Assembly (NCBI RefSeq): GCF_042453785.1
Contig: NC_091675.1
Location: 3,422,501-3,486,500 of the forward strand
Direction: 5' to 3'
Source: Malus domestica
Taxonomy: Eukaryota; Streptophyta; Magnoliopsida; Rosales; Rosaceae
DNA: 64,000 bases
Positions within the stretch are counted from its first letter, which is position 1; each line of letters begins with the position of its first letter. The translations under genes and the position numbers were made by a program. Positions 34,717 to 47,829 of the stretch are shown here, piece by piece. The notes beneath the pieces were generated by a model, which saw only the letters and a program-made list of their open reading frames with translations, ran no database searches and had not been told where the DNA came from.

Positions 34717-37180
34717 TTTTTATCACAAATGATCCTTGAAATTGACCATCACCATCAGGATGATCCCTGAAATTAAAAATCAATAAATGTAGTCCTTAAA
34801 AATTGGTATCGCAAATCAATGTGGTCATTCCGTCACAATTTTGTTAAAAATTCCATTAAGTGCTAATATAGCATATAAATAGGCCCCACAAGATTTACAA
34901 GTTTTTATCACCCATAAGATTTACGAGTTTTTATCACAAATGGTCCTTAAAATTGACCTGCACCATCATGATGGTCCCTGAAATTAACCTACACCATCGA
35001 TATGGTCCCTGAAATTGAAAATCAATCAATGTAGTCCTTGAAAATAGGTGTCGCAAATCAATATGATCATTCCACCACAATTCTGTAAAAAAATATTTGT
35101 TATGTGTTGATGTGGGTTTAATAATATTGGGGGACTTTTAGGTCGAGGTGGACTTGGGCTTTGAGAACGTCCTTTTGTCTCCCTTGGTGCAGATTTGCAA
35201 CAAGTCCTGAGATATCTCGACAGAGATAGCTTGTCTTAGGAAATGTCCTGGTAGCATCAACGGCTCGAAGATAGCATGAAAGATCAAGATAATGACTTAC
35301 TCAAGTGAAGCGTGGTGTGGAAGCAAGAAGATTATCAGTTTACATGAGAGAGAATGGATTTGCATGGTTGCATGGCATTTTTTGCTAGATAATCTGGCCT
35401 TTCCTAGGGTGATAGTAAGGTTTTTAATGATTGGGATGTTTGATGCAAAACTATGGAAATTACTAAGGTTGCATGGATGTTGATGCATGGGGCTTAAAGT
35501 ATGCTTACAGGCTAAATGGAACTTTCTGGGTTTCTTCTTGGGTGGTTCTCTCTCACTACGTTTTCTCTATCTCCTTATCTCTGTTAATCTGAATCCCTTT
35601 CTAATGGCTCATCTCTCTCCTTATGTAAGAGAAGGCTTCTTATCTAGGTTTCAAGGGAATATCCCTTTGTGACTTGGTCTTCCCTTCCTTTCTCCCTAAC
35701 TATCATATTATTCCACTTTTGGTGTAAACTAAATGCACTGTTGAGACCTGCAAATTGCTTCTTCCTGAGATGTGGTTTTCCCAAGGCGCTAAATCTGGTA
35801 GCGCACTTCATGGCTTTTGCGCGTTGACTTTCTGTGCAAGCTGGGAAGGGAAAGTCAGCATTAAATGCCTGACTTGCTGGGTTTAACAGGTATTTAATGC
35901 AAGAATTTAGTTTAATCCTAAGAAAGGAGGTTGGCTTGCTAGGGAAATGGATAAACTAGGCTAGTTTTCTCACAATGATGCCTGCGTGAAATACAAAGGG
36001 TATGGGCTTGGATCTTTGGGCTCCCAAGCAGCCCAAAGTCTTCCATGACCCCGATTCCATGTAGGCCCGATAACCTTCTGTAACCGTCCACTTGGCAAGC
36101 CCCGAATATGTGACTTGAGCTTAGCATGATTTGTGGCTAAGGAAGCATGTCATGATGAATGGGCATGAGCATGGCGTGGCATGGCATGTTTGCCAATATA
36201 TTCCTCGTCGATCACGTGCTTTAGCATGTGTTTGAGCTTGAATGTAGGCTTTGCATGACAAGTGAGCCTTGAAACTTGGTTGGGTTGGTGTGTGACATTT
36301 TTGGGCCCCAACAAATAATTAATTAAAATTTTTGTCTAAGTACCTTTTTGCACAATGAAATTTTTTTTTTCCTTATATTAAGGCATACTCCGAAGAAAAA
36401 TCTCTTTTATAAGCTCTCAAAGGCATAAGGCTTAACCAAGGCCTAATATGGAGTGTGGAAATAGTTTTCAACCAACAATGGATGCACCTCAGTTATAACC
36501 TTATTATCTCAAGGCAGACCTCATTTTTCTTTGCATCATCAGACCACCAGGGAAGCGCCGAACAAGCTCTCCAAGATTATGGTTGTGAGGATGTTGATCG
36601 CCTAAATATTAATGGTGATGTTCTAGAAGTTGTTGCCAACATGCCAAGCCGTCACTAAAGGGGATCTTGATCCAGGTTCAATTCAATGAAGGGTGTCAAA
36701 GTGTGTAAATATGAGTGTATTGAGATTTTTTTTAGAGAATAGAGAGCGAATAAGGTAGAGAATGGATTGGAGGTGATTGCAGGACTGGATTTTTGGTTTG
36801 ACAATTTTTTATTAACTATTAAATTATTAAGCCTATTTGTAATGTTTTTAAATTTAATTAGACATGTGTGACCCATTTATGTGTCACATCAGCACATAAC
36901 AGAATTTTTGATACAATTGTGACGGAGTGACTACATTGATTTGAGACACTTACTTGCAGGACTACATTGATCAATTTTTAATTTTAGGAACCATTTTGAT
37001 GTTGCAGGTCAATTTCAGGGACCATTTTGATGTTGTGGGTCAATTTTCAACGATCATTTGTGACGGAATGACTACATTAATTTGCGACACCTATTTTCAG
37101 AGACTACATTGATTGATTTTCAATTTCAGGAACTATCTTAATGGTGATGATCAATTTCAAAGATCATTTGTGATTAAAAA
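34717..37180. mobile_element. Element with long (about 350 bp) imperfect terminal inverted repeats
   Basis: 34717-35100 reads as repeated phrases such as 'atcacaaatgatcc.tgaaattgacc', 'atggtccctgaaatt' and 'aatcaatgtagtcctt.aaaat'. The complement of the same phrases fills 36860-37180. Each arm holds tandem subunits of the phrase. The interior (35100-36850) has no recognised transposase. An open stretch at 36455-36658 (SAEQALQDYGCEDVDRL) is unidentified. A sub-block from about 35110 to 36315 starting tgtggg and ending gggccccaaca may be a nested insertion. I found no convincing target duplication, so the superfamily is unassigned. Confidence 0.65.
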
Positions 37181-38450
37181 AAACTTTTATTTTTTATTCT
37201 TTCTATTTTGGTGAAATTTTGAAAGTTATGAACAGGACTAAACCCACACTTATCCAAGTGGGTTTTATTTTGATGAACAATTTGGAACAAAATTACACAA
37301 TTGGGGGAGACCCAAGGAGCGACTTGAAGAGGCGTCTGGCAGAGCCCATACCAACTAACTTTTTCTGTCGAGCACCTAAATTTAGAACCCAACTCCACTA
37401 TAGACCAAAATAGATGAGTAATTTTAAGGTTTGTGGTTACTTCCAAATGTCAATAACAACTCTATATGAGTTTTGTATAACACGGCTCGTTTGAGAACAA
37501 TTATATAGGTAAACCAAAATCACTTCTACAGTATTTAGTAAAAAATTATGCTTCGCGTGGCAATAATTAATAAAAAGTGACACCAAATCACTAATGAATA
37601 AAATCAGTTTTGGGAAAAGAAACCACCTTTAAAATGAGGAGATAGATTTTATTGATATATATATGCTAACTCCATGACATCTCGTGTGTTAATCATAATT
37701 TCATATATATAATTAACCCGACATTATATAACTAACGTAAAAATGATAAAATAACAGTATAATCGTGTCATAAAATATCCTCTCTGAACAAGAACGGACT
37801 ATTTGCCGCCGAGATTTCGGCATTCACCTTTTGACACAGAAAAGGGTGAGAGAGAGTCGTATGGTGGCGTATACGAATAATGCTACAATTGTCAAACAGA
37901 AGCTAACTTTGAATACTGGGCGTTGGATGGGATTCTACATCACCACCGGTCATTAGAATTAACGATTGATAGACAGTCGACAGCGAGGCCAAAATGTGCT
38001 CTCCTCTTCACGTGCACATACATCGTATGCTTCCAAAAAGTATGTCAGTGTCACTTCATCTTTCATGTCGGACGACAACAGATATTTCCAGATTTGGACG
38101 CGTGTCACTGTGTGGATGCGACTATGTCACCCATCAAGAAGAGATAAGGAGCAAATTCCCTCAAAAGACCAAACCTAGATATTGAATAGGAACTAGGTAC
38201 AAGTTGTAATGGTGTCTCAATTTGTTTTGTTCAAATGTGGCGGTAAATATTGACCTAATGTCTTATGGAGTTACAAATTACTCTCTCTCAGATTTTTTCA
38301 TTTCGTTGAAAATCGATTTTACGAGTTAGACGTTTATGATCTCTTTTTTATATTTTGTAGCAATAATTCTTCTGACATTATGATCTTTACCACAACGATA
38401 CTATCTTACTGGGACGAAGACGAAGACTCTAATTAATAAGGTAATTCATT
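37181..38450. other. Intergenic DNA, nothing recognised
   Basis: Short overlapping open frames near 37923-38185 show no domain. No RNA gene or clear repeat was seen. Confidence 0.5.
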
Positions 38451-38830
38451 ATATGCAGTGTTAAATTGAATTTAAAAGAGTTATAAAATGTGTCACAATC
38501 CAACTCACTTGATTCAAATTTGATGTTAAAGATTGACCTAATGGTTGATTAGGTCACAATTAACTTTCTACGTATAGTAATTGAGTGTCAGAAAGAAATT
38601 TAAAAGTCACGAGACGTGTCACAACATATACTAATTTGATTCAAATTTGACGATAAAGATTGATCAAACGTCTAATTGTGTGACAAATAACTTCTCGCCT
38701 AGGGTGAACGAGTGTCAAATAGAGTTTAAAAAGTCACGAGACGTGTCAGAACACGAATGACTTAATTTAAACTCGACGACAACGATGAGTGCAATGTGTA
38801 CTCTTGTCAGAAAGAACATTTTGTGTATAG
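38450..38830. repeat. Degenerate tandem repeat, about 120-bp unit
   Basis: About three copies of a unit containing 'gattcaaatttgatg.taaagattga.c.aa.g.ctaat', 'gtgtcaga', and 'aaaagtcacgagacgtgtca'. A weaker copy lies near 38220-38290. Confidence 0.6.
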
Positions 38831-39372
38831 CAAACGTGCGTCGAAATAAAATAAATCAGAAATTTTTTTAATCACATTGTTAAATACACATTAACAATAG
38901 CTATGATGCTCTAACAACCCAAAAGGACATTGTTAACTTAACTTTCAAAAACAATATTTAAGAAGGAAACATGCTAGGGAGACCTTATTTAATATGACGG
39001 TTGATGGTTGAAAACTTTCTTCAATGATTTATACAAAAAATTCGATTATAAACAAATTTATCGCTCGACGGAAAAAAAAAAGAAAAAAAAACCTATTATA
39101 TCATGTAGTATTTAAATATAATATATGGTGTGACAAGATGAATTCTGGGAGCTCCAAAATCTTATCCTTTCCTACTCTCACTCTCTGAAAGTTTCAGTCT
39201 GTTATGCGTTTGAAAATTGAAACTTTCAGAGGATCTTTCTGTTAAGATTTCATTCCCAATAAGAACAAGAACAAGAACAAGAACAAAAATTCAAATTGCA
39301 TTGCTTTCAAAATTCAAATTTTCAGTAACGAAAACATTTCTTTCTTTTTTCGATTTGAAGAAAAAAAAAGAT

Positions 39373-41175
39373 ATGCATTCGAATTTTGGAGCTGCAGAGA
39401 TTGGAAATCAGCACTTTATGGATTCTAATTCATCAGTTTTACCAGTCTTCAATCCTCAGAAGCAAAACCAGAACTTTTTGCATCAACAATTTCATCCGCA
39501 GCAGCCGCAGCCATGTTATCATCTCAGTCAATTAGCTCATCCGATTCCGATTACCCACGACTTGTTCCAACGACAGAATCAGCTCCAATTCCAAGCATTG
39601 CTGCAGCAGCAGCAGCAGGAACAGCAGGAAGAAGGCAGGCTGCCATGGCAGCCGAGCCTTCCAAGTTTCAAGCTTGGTCTCAGTGAAAGCAGTGGACCAC
39701 ATAACTTAGGATTCAAAAATTGGAAAACCCAAGAATATTACGGGATTAGAAGAGAATCAATGTGGTAATTTTGATCGATAGTGCAGAAATTTACGTGCTT
39801 TTGTTGTACTTGTTCTGTGTTTTCTCTGTCTTTCATGCTGCCTTTGTTTTTACCTTCCACGTGTTTGTGTTAATGCCGCAGTTGGAAGCCTCTTGACGCG
39901 GTAGTCGCCGACACAACAAACAAAAGGCAGAGGCAGGAAGAAGGGGAGAGTTGCAGAGACTTGGAGGGAAAACACAGGCTTTATGGTGAGCTTGAAGCAA
40001 TCTATAACCTAGCAAAGATGGGGGAGGCTAATCAGAATCAAACCGGCTCTGGCTCTGCGCTCACCGGCGAAAACTGCTCGAAAAATGTGGAATTTCCTGT
40101 GGTTTTTGTTGATCCTAATGGCCTCAATGCTGCTCCAGCTGATAATGTTAGGGTGGATAATGTGTCGGAAGCGTCCATTGGAGAGGAGCGTTCAGTGGGG
40201 AAGATTCAGAAGAGGAAGAGAAAGTCGAAAATGAAGGAGCAATTAAGTTCAATGACTAGGTTTTTCGAGAACTTGGTGAAGCAGGTTGTGGATCACCAAG
40301 AGAATCTTCATAAAAAGTATTTGGAAGTGATTGAAAAAATGGAGAAAGAGAGAAGGGAGAGAGAAGTGGCATGGAGATATCAAGCGGAGGAGAACCATAA
40401 GAGAGAAACCATGGCCAAACTCCATGAGCAGGCTCTAGCTTCAAGCAGAGAAGCTCTCATTGTTTCATACATTGAGGAAATCACTGGCCAAAGAGTCAGC
40501 CTTCCTCCTAGGCAAACCCCACTGTTGTTGCAGCCTGATAATGTAAGCGAACCCCAAACCGCAGTGGAATTGACACCCTCCCAAGCTGATCGCACAAATA
40601 GCAGATGGCCTCAAAGTGAAGTCGAGGCGTTGATTCTAGTGCGAGGTAGTGTAGAATCGAAATTTGTGGAACTGGGGTCAAAAGGGCATGTCTGGGAAGA
40701 GGTGAGTGCTTTAATGGCTTCAATGGGCTATCAGAAGAGTGCCAGAAGGTGCAAGCAAAAGTGGGAGAACATCAACAAGTACTTTAGGAGAACCAAAGAC
40801 ACTGCAAAAAAGCGTCCTATTCAGTCGAAAACTTGTTCTTATTTTAATCAGTTGGGTCAGCTGTACTCAAAAACGCCGACCACCGTCCCTTCATCTTCAT
40901 CTTCGGTTAGCATGGATGTTAGCATTCAAAGGCAAGGTTATTCAGAGCTTTTAGAAGCCTTTGTAGCAGGGAGAGGGACAGAAGTTACACATAATCTGTC
41001 TAATGGGAATTTTGAAATCTCCGAAATGGGGTTCAGTAGGTTGGATTTCAATGGCATTAGTAATGGTAAAGTAGAAAATGTGCAAGGAGACCGTGGGAAG
41101 GAGAAGGAAAACGACGAGGATGACGAGAACATGGACGAAAGGGAAGACACGGATGGTGAAGATTTTGATGAATAA
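39373..41175 (+). CDS. Trihelix (GT-factor, GT-2 clade) transcription factor with one C-terminal DNA-binding domain
   Basis: Two exons, 39373-39764 and 39882-41175, join in frame (split TG|T codon) to 561 residues. The ATG at 39373 is the first in frame; the longer upstream frame lacks an ATG. The N-terminus is Q/H/P-rich with a polyglutamine tract (about residues 75-90). A basic NLS-like stretch (KIQKRKRKSK) lies at about 238-247. A helical, charged region at about 258-338 (FFENLVKQVV to YIEEITGQ) matches the central coiled coil of GT-2 factors. The trihelix at about 372-460 has RWPQSEVEALI, VWEEVSALMASMGY, CKQKWENINKYF, and a fourth helix CSYFNQLGQLY. The C-terminus is very acidic (about residues 535-561). 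GT-2 members usually have two trihelix domains. Here the N-terminal one is missing, as I recall for the Arabidopsis At5g47660 branch. It is a nuclear regulator binding GT elements. Confidence 0.88.
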
Positions 41176-41888
41176 GGTAGAGCATTGTCATGGGACAAAA
41201 CTAGGAAGGTACGCCAGTTAATCATGGCGTGTAGTTCTTTTGTTAACCTAGCAATTTTGATGTGTTTTTGGCTATTAGCTTGAGTTTCAAGCTTTTTTTA
41301 GTAGTTTTTGTTGCTGACAAAGTTTGAGGTTGAATTAAATTCTCCTTTTTAGATTAACATATTGATTCATGTTGGAAAATGTTGGTTATGTCTACTATCT
41401 CATCGAATTAGTAATTCGTATTCATGTATATGTTGCTTTTTTCACTTTAATTAGGTCATAGATGCAATGAAAATGACAAGTAACCACAACGATCTCTCCG
41501 TTAATCAAAACCGGTAACACTAAAAACAGTGTCCCATTTAGGGCAAAATCCGACAGACCTATCCTGTAAGCTATCTCCCGGGAAAAGGACGTGTAGTTTC
41601 GAAACTAGACCAAGAAAGCCTGGCAAAATTTTCCCTTTGTAGCACCAAACACAAATGGTAGTTGCCGTACATGGGAAATATTGGATGAAGGATGCACGAT
41701 AAGCAAACATACGAGGCCATTTTAGTGCTCATATTGACATTCAAAGGAAAAGAATCAAGAACCCAAATAAACTTTAGGGCAGACAAAAGTCGTAAGCTTC
41801 CCAATCATTTAGCAACTGCTCCAAATGCAAAGGAGCTTCGGTGGTTGGGGTTGACATTAATGACCCGTTTGTGCAGCTATTCGTGCAA

Positions 41889-42612
41889 TCAACAATCCGT
41901 ATTCAGTTCACAAAGCTTTGAGAAGTCGGTATGGAGAAACTCAGATACGCTAAGTTGCCCTGCGTTGAGATCCATTATGAAGATCCACCGCATATCACTG
42001 TCATTAGTGTTTGGTATAAGAATCCGTCGCTGGAATCTGATTCTGCTTATGTATTCTTTGCTTCAATTCCATCGCTCGGTTGTCTGAGTTCTTTGGTAAA
42101 ATGAGAGTCGGTTTCTAATGATGACGCAGCCTCTTCAGCGAAGTCTTCGATGGTTTTCCTGTCAGTTCCAGTAGTTCTTGATCTCATTGTCTGTTCGACC
42201 TGGAAGCCTTCCGGCTATCCATGATCATCTACATAAAACACCCATAACTAGGACATATTATTTAACGAAGCTTACAAGGTTTAACTTTTAAGTACTAGTA
42301 GTAAGTACCTGTTGCCTAAGAATTTGTGGAGCCTGATAATCAGGTCTTCTTCGTCTTCTGTAATGTTGCCTCTCTTGATATCCGGCTTCTGATAATTCAA
42401 CCGCCTAAGCCTACAACGGTTCCCATATCTCTTCAGACCTGCACCGAATAACGCGTATTTCATAACATTCATGCATTGTAACTAAGAAGCTCGTACGTAG
42501 AATCGAAACCAACTCACCTGTTTCCCTCGATAGTTTCCCCCATCTCCCTGACATACTCGAGCAGAATTTGGTCTTCAACATCAGTCCAAGGTCCTCTTCC
42601 CAGTCCATCCTT
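41889..42612 (-). pseudogene. R2R3-MYB pseudogene (TT2-like relative)
   Basis: The usual three-exon MYB layout is recognisable. Exon 1 (about 42612-42518) reads DGLGRGPWTDVEDQILLEYV but lacks a start codon, and the R2 end (..KW..) is replaced by unrelated residues. Exon 2 (42438-42309, the canonical 130 nt) is open: [39 protein letters not shown], with CGKSC changed to YGNRC. Exon 3 starts at 42228 with the R3 tryptophan changed to a stop (TGG to TGA). It then keeps [18 protein letters not shown] before another stop. Downstream remnants include LSVSEFLHTDFSK and a terminal stop near 41889, a C-terminal motif shared with the pseudogene at 51906-58752. Confidence 0.88.
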
Positions 42613-42619
42613 CTCAGTT

Positions 42620-44640
42620 TATATACAAGGTTTTGTTGTATAATTCAATCTTAATTGTTAATCAACTTTTTAACAACGTGGTTAGAATCCAAAATCCAAA
42701 ATTAAAGAATTGAACTGACTGCAAAAATGGTATCAGAGGTTTGAGTTTTCATGTGTGGTGAACTCATGCTCAACAACAGCGCTACGTGCAAAACCTTTCA
42801 TACATGCAATACAAATATCAGGATTCTTTCTGTGATCTTCATCTTCAATTTTTAGTTGTTTGATCATATTTAACTTCAGAAAAATCATATAGTATATCAG
42901 AAAAAAAGGGATCCAAGATCAGTTTTACATATTCATTTTTAAAAGAATGGTGATGGAAAATCGGTGAAACAAAAAATCTGCAATACAAATTGTACAACTT
43001 GCTGACAAATCCTTGGTTAACACGTATGAATAAGTTCGTTTTTTTTGTTGTTTTAATGAGTTCTTTGCATTAACTTTTGTAGATTGACTTCCACTTCCCA
43101 CTTAAATTTGTCCGTTGATTTTCTTTTGATCCATTACATTCAACGGTAAAGAAAAAGGGAGTGCAAGTAAAGAGAAATAATTTTATAACGGTAGAAAAAA
43201 GTCGTGTTCAAATACAAAATTATTGGTATTTCCGAACTTAATTGGGGATTAGATCTATCTTTTAGAGTGTAAGATATCTCAGATTTTAGCAAAAAATAAA
43301 ATAAAATAATACAAAACTATTGATTTGGTCGTAGTTGATCCGGCGTCATCAGTTGGACTGATGTGTTACCTAGGTTCTGGCAGGTATGGACTATATGCTT
43401 AACTAATCTCTAATTAATAGTGTCATGGAACTTTGTTGTATTATTAATTACCTTACTTAGTTGTCACTTTGGCACCCGCAATGCCACTCTTTGAAGCTAA
43501 AAAACAAATTAGGGCCGGCTTGATTTTAGTTCTCCGGCCCTCAGTGGGGACCGGAACCAAAATACTTTTTTTAACTGAAAGCCTGGAACCAAAACAAATT
43601 TTTTAACTCTCACTCTGTCAAACGGTGAAAGAAATGGCTAGAAAACAATGAAAGTTGGAGGGTTTGTGGCTGAGAACATAAAAGGGATTTACTCCCCATT
43701 TGCAAGCTAGCGACCACAATTTGGTGTTCTTCGATCCAAGTCCCCCAGGACCACCACAACTGTAAAAACCGAGGTTTGGTTTATTAATTTATTAGATGAT
43801 CGATACCTCATTGTTTTGGTATTAGGTTAGTTATAATAATCATTTTTTTATTTATGACAATGTGATGTTCAAACAAGGATTTCATTGAAAACAAGAACGA
43901 TTTGATGATTATATTAATAAAACACAATTAGCCAGACTGAAGAGGGTCCTACGGATATTACATAGTTAAAAATATATCAACTTATTGACATTGAGCATAC
44001 TCTTCTGACGATAAACTTTGAAATCTAGAAGTTTAAAAAAAGTTTTCAATGGAATTTAACAACAACTTCCGAAAGAAATGATAAGAAGTTTTGTATCAAT
44101 GAATTTCCTTCGATTTATTATATATATTTGACTACTTGGTTACATTAGGAGTTTTTTTTTTTTAACTATCTAGTTGAATTGTTTCTATCACATTTTTGTT
44201 ATGGACAGCGAAATTCTATGTTGATTTCCATCGATTAGTTCACACGTTATCAACATAGAAGAATAGTTACTTTGAAATCATGATTAAATAATGTAAACTA
44301 ATTGAAATAATTACTCTAAATCAATAAATTTATCAAAGTAAATATTATATGGTGGACAATAACATTCAAAATCACCTGGTACTATATATATTTAATTTGT
44401 TCTAACTAAAAGGGTAATGCTAGAGAGACTGAATTTGGAAACAAAGTTTTGAAATTAAAGGACATGGAAGTTGATGACTGGTTTATCACTTAAACGTTTA
44501 AAAACGTGCTTATTCCTATTAGTGATACATCATTTATTTTGTAAATTTAGTCTCCAAATTTAATCTTCCTAACATTACTCTAACTAAAGGTCATGAAAAG
44601 TTGTTGAGTAGACAAGAAACGCATAATTAAGAAGGTTTAA
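42620..44640. other. AT-rich intergenic DNA, nothing recognised
   Basis: No coding frame, RNA gene or clear repeat was found. The sequence is AT-rich throughout. Confidence 0.5.
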
Positions 44641-44686
44641 TTTTAAGCCTATAGTTAGGGGTCATGGTCCAGTGCTCTATAAAAGC

Positions 44687-45525
44687 AGTTCCACCGTGGG
44701 CGATTACCCGATGGACTGGCTCTCAAACAAGCCAGAGAGCCCGAGTGGGGAGGTCCAACGTGTGTTGGCGATGGAGCCCGAGCGGGCATGAGGGAGAGGC
44801 TCGGCATGAGTTGCCAGCCCGAGAGCCTGAAGGCCACGTGACGCAAGGCTGACGTTTGGGCGACGTCAGCCATCATCTCCTCTGCATTTATAGGCCTCAA
44901 CCTTACAGCTACTCGAACTCTTCCGGGTACTATTCGATTAAAAAAAAGTTAAGCTTCCATTTTCCAAATTCTAAACATTTATTTAAATGATTAATTGAAA
45001 TAATGCTTCCATTTTTCTCCAAAATTCAATCGAATCCCATTTGGGGAAACAAAAACTGATCTCCGTCATCCTTGGAAGTTGCGGAGCCAAACAGCGCGGG
45101 GCTGCTCCGACACAGGGCTGATCCAGGAGATTGAGGAGGGAGCCGAGACTTGAACGATGACGTTCTGAAATTAATCGGACGATATAGCTTCACGGCACCC
45201 CTCTGCACCACATCGTTTCGCAAAGCCATGGACTACAGAAGTGCAGCAAAAATTAAGAAAGGCATTCAGGTGTGCTACTCTGTTATGTGTCGGAAGTGCA
45301 GCAAAAAAAATGGTAGAAGTTTCGAGAGATAGGAAGAGATTTCCAAAAGGAAAAGATAAATTAATAATATAATATTAATTATAAATTTAAAAATTACTAA
45401 TATTTTATTGTTTATTGTTAGGGCTATTCAATGTAAGGGTGAAGATACAAAAAGCAGTTACTGTTCACTGGATGGATTAAACAGTGAATAGCCCTGGATC
45501 TTTTGCAATGGTGGAGTTGCTCTAA
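44687..45525. mobile_element. Non-autonomous element with GC-rich left arm
   Basis: The ends AGCAGTTCCACC (near 44688) and GGTGGAGTTGCTCT (near 45511) are inverted repeats. The left third is unusually GC-rich, with 'gcccgag' words. The right part has 'ttactgttcac' and 'tggat' words. The same arrangement is seen at 61953-62669, so both are copies of one family. Open frames on both strands in the GC-rich part are not taken as genes. Confidence 0.6.
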
Positions 45526-45706
45526 TTGGAATCTCGCTGTTCATTTATTTCCACAAGACAATCTATACTTCTACGCATCCGTTGCGGTGCAAGTACCTTT
45601 TTAATCACGCACTCTATGTTCGGCTTACTGATTTTTTATATTATTCAATATCTGAGATAAAATTCAAGACAACCCAATTAAGTGCATGAGATTTCGGAAG
45701 AGCCTA

Positions 45707-45726
45707 TATATATATATATATATATA
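45707..45726. repeat. (TA)n microsatellite
   Basis: A run of alternating TA about 20 bp long, 30 bp downstream of the 3' end of the minus-strand MYB gene. Confidence 0.9.
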
Positions 45727-45757
45727 GGGTAATGATAATTAAAGAGATCATCTAGAG

Positions 45758-47654
45758 TCAACACTGACGGTTGAAAAAGTCATCTCTCATCCAATCCTTG
45801 AGCATTTCATCTGAGAACAAAAGAGGTGCAAGCGATGTCGATGACGGGCATCTGTTCTTCGAGCCACCATTGTTAGTGTTGTCTTCCAACTGCTGACATA
45901 TTTTCCAGAAGTCTGAATCATCTGGAATATCATTATTTTCAGACACTAAGAGCTCCCCCACATCAAAATCCAACATGCTATATTCTGAAATGGTAGTGGT
46001 AGTGTCTTCTAACAACCCATGATTAATCTGATGATCAAGCAGTTGGTCCGGCATGACCAGAACCTTGTTGCACTTTGATGCCTTCGTACGGATAACTGCA
46101 AAGCTGTCGGACTTCACCATGGCCCGTGGTTTGGTTTTATTAACAGATGGGTTGGTCTTCTCTGAGTTGTCTCTCTTCCTCTTCTTCTTATTGTTCTCAT
46201 CCACCTTATTTCCTAATAGCCTTGGTGTTTCAGCACCATTCACTTTTTTTCGCAAGTATGTGTTCCAGTAGTTCTTTATTTCATTGTCTGTTCGTCCTGG
46301 AATTCTTCCTGCTATTAGTGACCATCTGCACATATCCACATACAAATATAAAGCCAAATTAAGACAAGGAAAATACTTTGTTCTTTGTAGCCATTCCTAC
46401 TTGCAGAAAAATTAAAATTTGACATCCGCTGTTTATGTGATTGTATTGATTTACTCTCCCATATGTGTTAACATGTGACTTGCAAATAACGAAGATTATC
46501 TACTTATGATTAAAATATGTTAGGGTTAGAAATAAGTGAGAACCTGTTGCCTAGTAGCTTGTGGAGCCTAATGATGAGATCCTCTTCCTCCTGAGTTATG
46601 TTACCCCTTTTGATATCAGGTCTAAGATAATTGAGCCACCTCAGTCGGCAGCTCTTTCCACATCTCCTGAGACCTACATCAAATTCATCCACAATATACA
46701 TTTTTTAATAGGAAAACTAATGAAAAAGATTTGAAAACTTTGAGTTTTAACGATAAGGATAAAATAAAAGGTAAAATGAATAGTATCAGGATTGACTTTT
46801 TAGTGTAAAAATGTGATTTTTCGTTAAAGTGAACAGTACTATGAGCTTTTCGTTAAAGTTCCATTTTTTAATTTGTGCAATTCATGATTTTTACCGTATG
46901 GGATCAAGATGTAAAAATTGCGATTTTTTTAAAACGAAAATAACAATGAAAAGTTAAACAATAGTACATTCATTCATAAATTCATAATTCAATAGACCCC
47001 CCGAACTAGCTTATGCAAATTTCCCTTTGTAATATAGTTCCAATAATTTCACAATATCAATTAAAGCACACATAAGGACCAAAGTTTAATTACCTTAGTG
47101 AAGCAGAATCTGCTATGTAAGAAACAGAAGTCACAATTAAACACTATGAATTATCAACTGCAAAGGTGTTTGATTTTGTCGTTATTATTATTATTATTTT
47201 GCAAACCTGACCTAAAACAGAGTCGTTTGGCCAGGTTGTTTAAACAAAAACAAAAAAACAAAAAAACAAAAAAAAAAAACCTGTGCGCTAGGCAGCTGCC
47301 GAGTTTCATTCAGCATTTCGTCGAACACCTTTGTGCACGAACTGCTAAAAACTCAGACGGGGTCATCGGAGGTGCTCCCCTCCCCAGCCAGCTTTCCGGC
47401 CTCCACGGGGTCAACTGACCCCTTTGGATCGGTCACTGCTAGTCATAGATTTATATCATCGTTTTTCTCCAAGAAAAATTACCAAACTAATTAAATTACA
47501 TTTCATATATATGCTACTCACCAGCTTCCTTTGGAATCCTTCTCCATTTTCCTTCACCATGGGTTTTGATGTAATCTGTGAGAATTTGATCTTCCAGAGC
47601 AGTCCATGCTCCTTTGTTCAGTCCCTCCTTAGAGCAACAAGGACTTCTTCCCAT
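45758..47654 (-). CDS. R2R3-MYB transcription factor, TT2-like (subgroup 5 type)
   Basis: Three exons, 47654-47522 (133 nt), 46673-46544 (130 nt) and 46325-45758, join in frame with GT..AG introns to 276 residues. It starts [17 protein letters not shown], the hallmark of TT2/PA-type MYBs. R2 (about residues 14-64) has [10 protein letters not shown] and [17 protein letters not shown]3 has [20 protein letters not shown] and [20 protein letters not shown]. The bHLH-contact signature DLIIR...L...L...R is complete. The C-terminus includes VIRTKASKC, matching the (V)IRTKA.[KR]C motif of TT2-type factors, and an acidic end ([13 protein letters not shown]). TT2 proteins act with TT8 and TTG1 to switch on late proanthocyanidin genes such as ANR. 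The neighbouring pseudogenes of the same type show this is the surviving copy. No lesions were seen. Confidence 0.92.
46674..47521 (-). other. First intron of the TT2-like MYB, with an A-rich tract
   Basis: It contains a short open frame on the plus strand (47098-47418) that I regard as chance, and a poly(A)-type AAAC-rich tract (about 47245-47279). 47281-47420 is slightly GC-richer. No exon-like feature is supported. Confidence 0.6.
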
Positions 47655-47821
47655 TTTAAAAATTTGGAAAATGGCAATCTTATCTCTCTTTTTCTCTCTC
47701 TATATATGCGGTAGCTGTCTTTCTCTTCCCTCCTGGTCCCAAGGAAAGATGGCTTTCTTATATGGGGACCTTGATGCCTATTGAGAATTGACAGATCTTG
47801 GTACACAATATCCCACCCACC

Positions 47822-47829
47822 CTTTATAA
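47822..47829 (-). promoter_or_regulatory. Candidate TATA box of the TT2-like MYB
   Basis: The minus-strand complement of ctttataa reads TTATAAAG. It lies about 170 bp upstream of the ATG at 47654. A second TATATA-like word near 47700 is too close to the ATG to be likely. Confidence 0.4.

Noticed and set aside
37923-38185. Three overlapping short frames suggesting a small gene
   Set aside because: Frames overlap without a preferred one, and no motif, splice signal or promoter stands out.
47098-47418. 106-residue plus-strand open frame
   Set aside because: It lies within intron 1 of the minus-strand MYB, includes an A-rich tract, and shows no domain.
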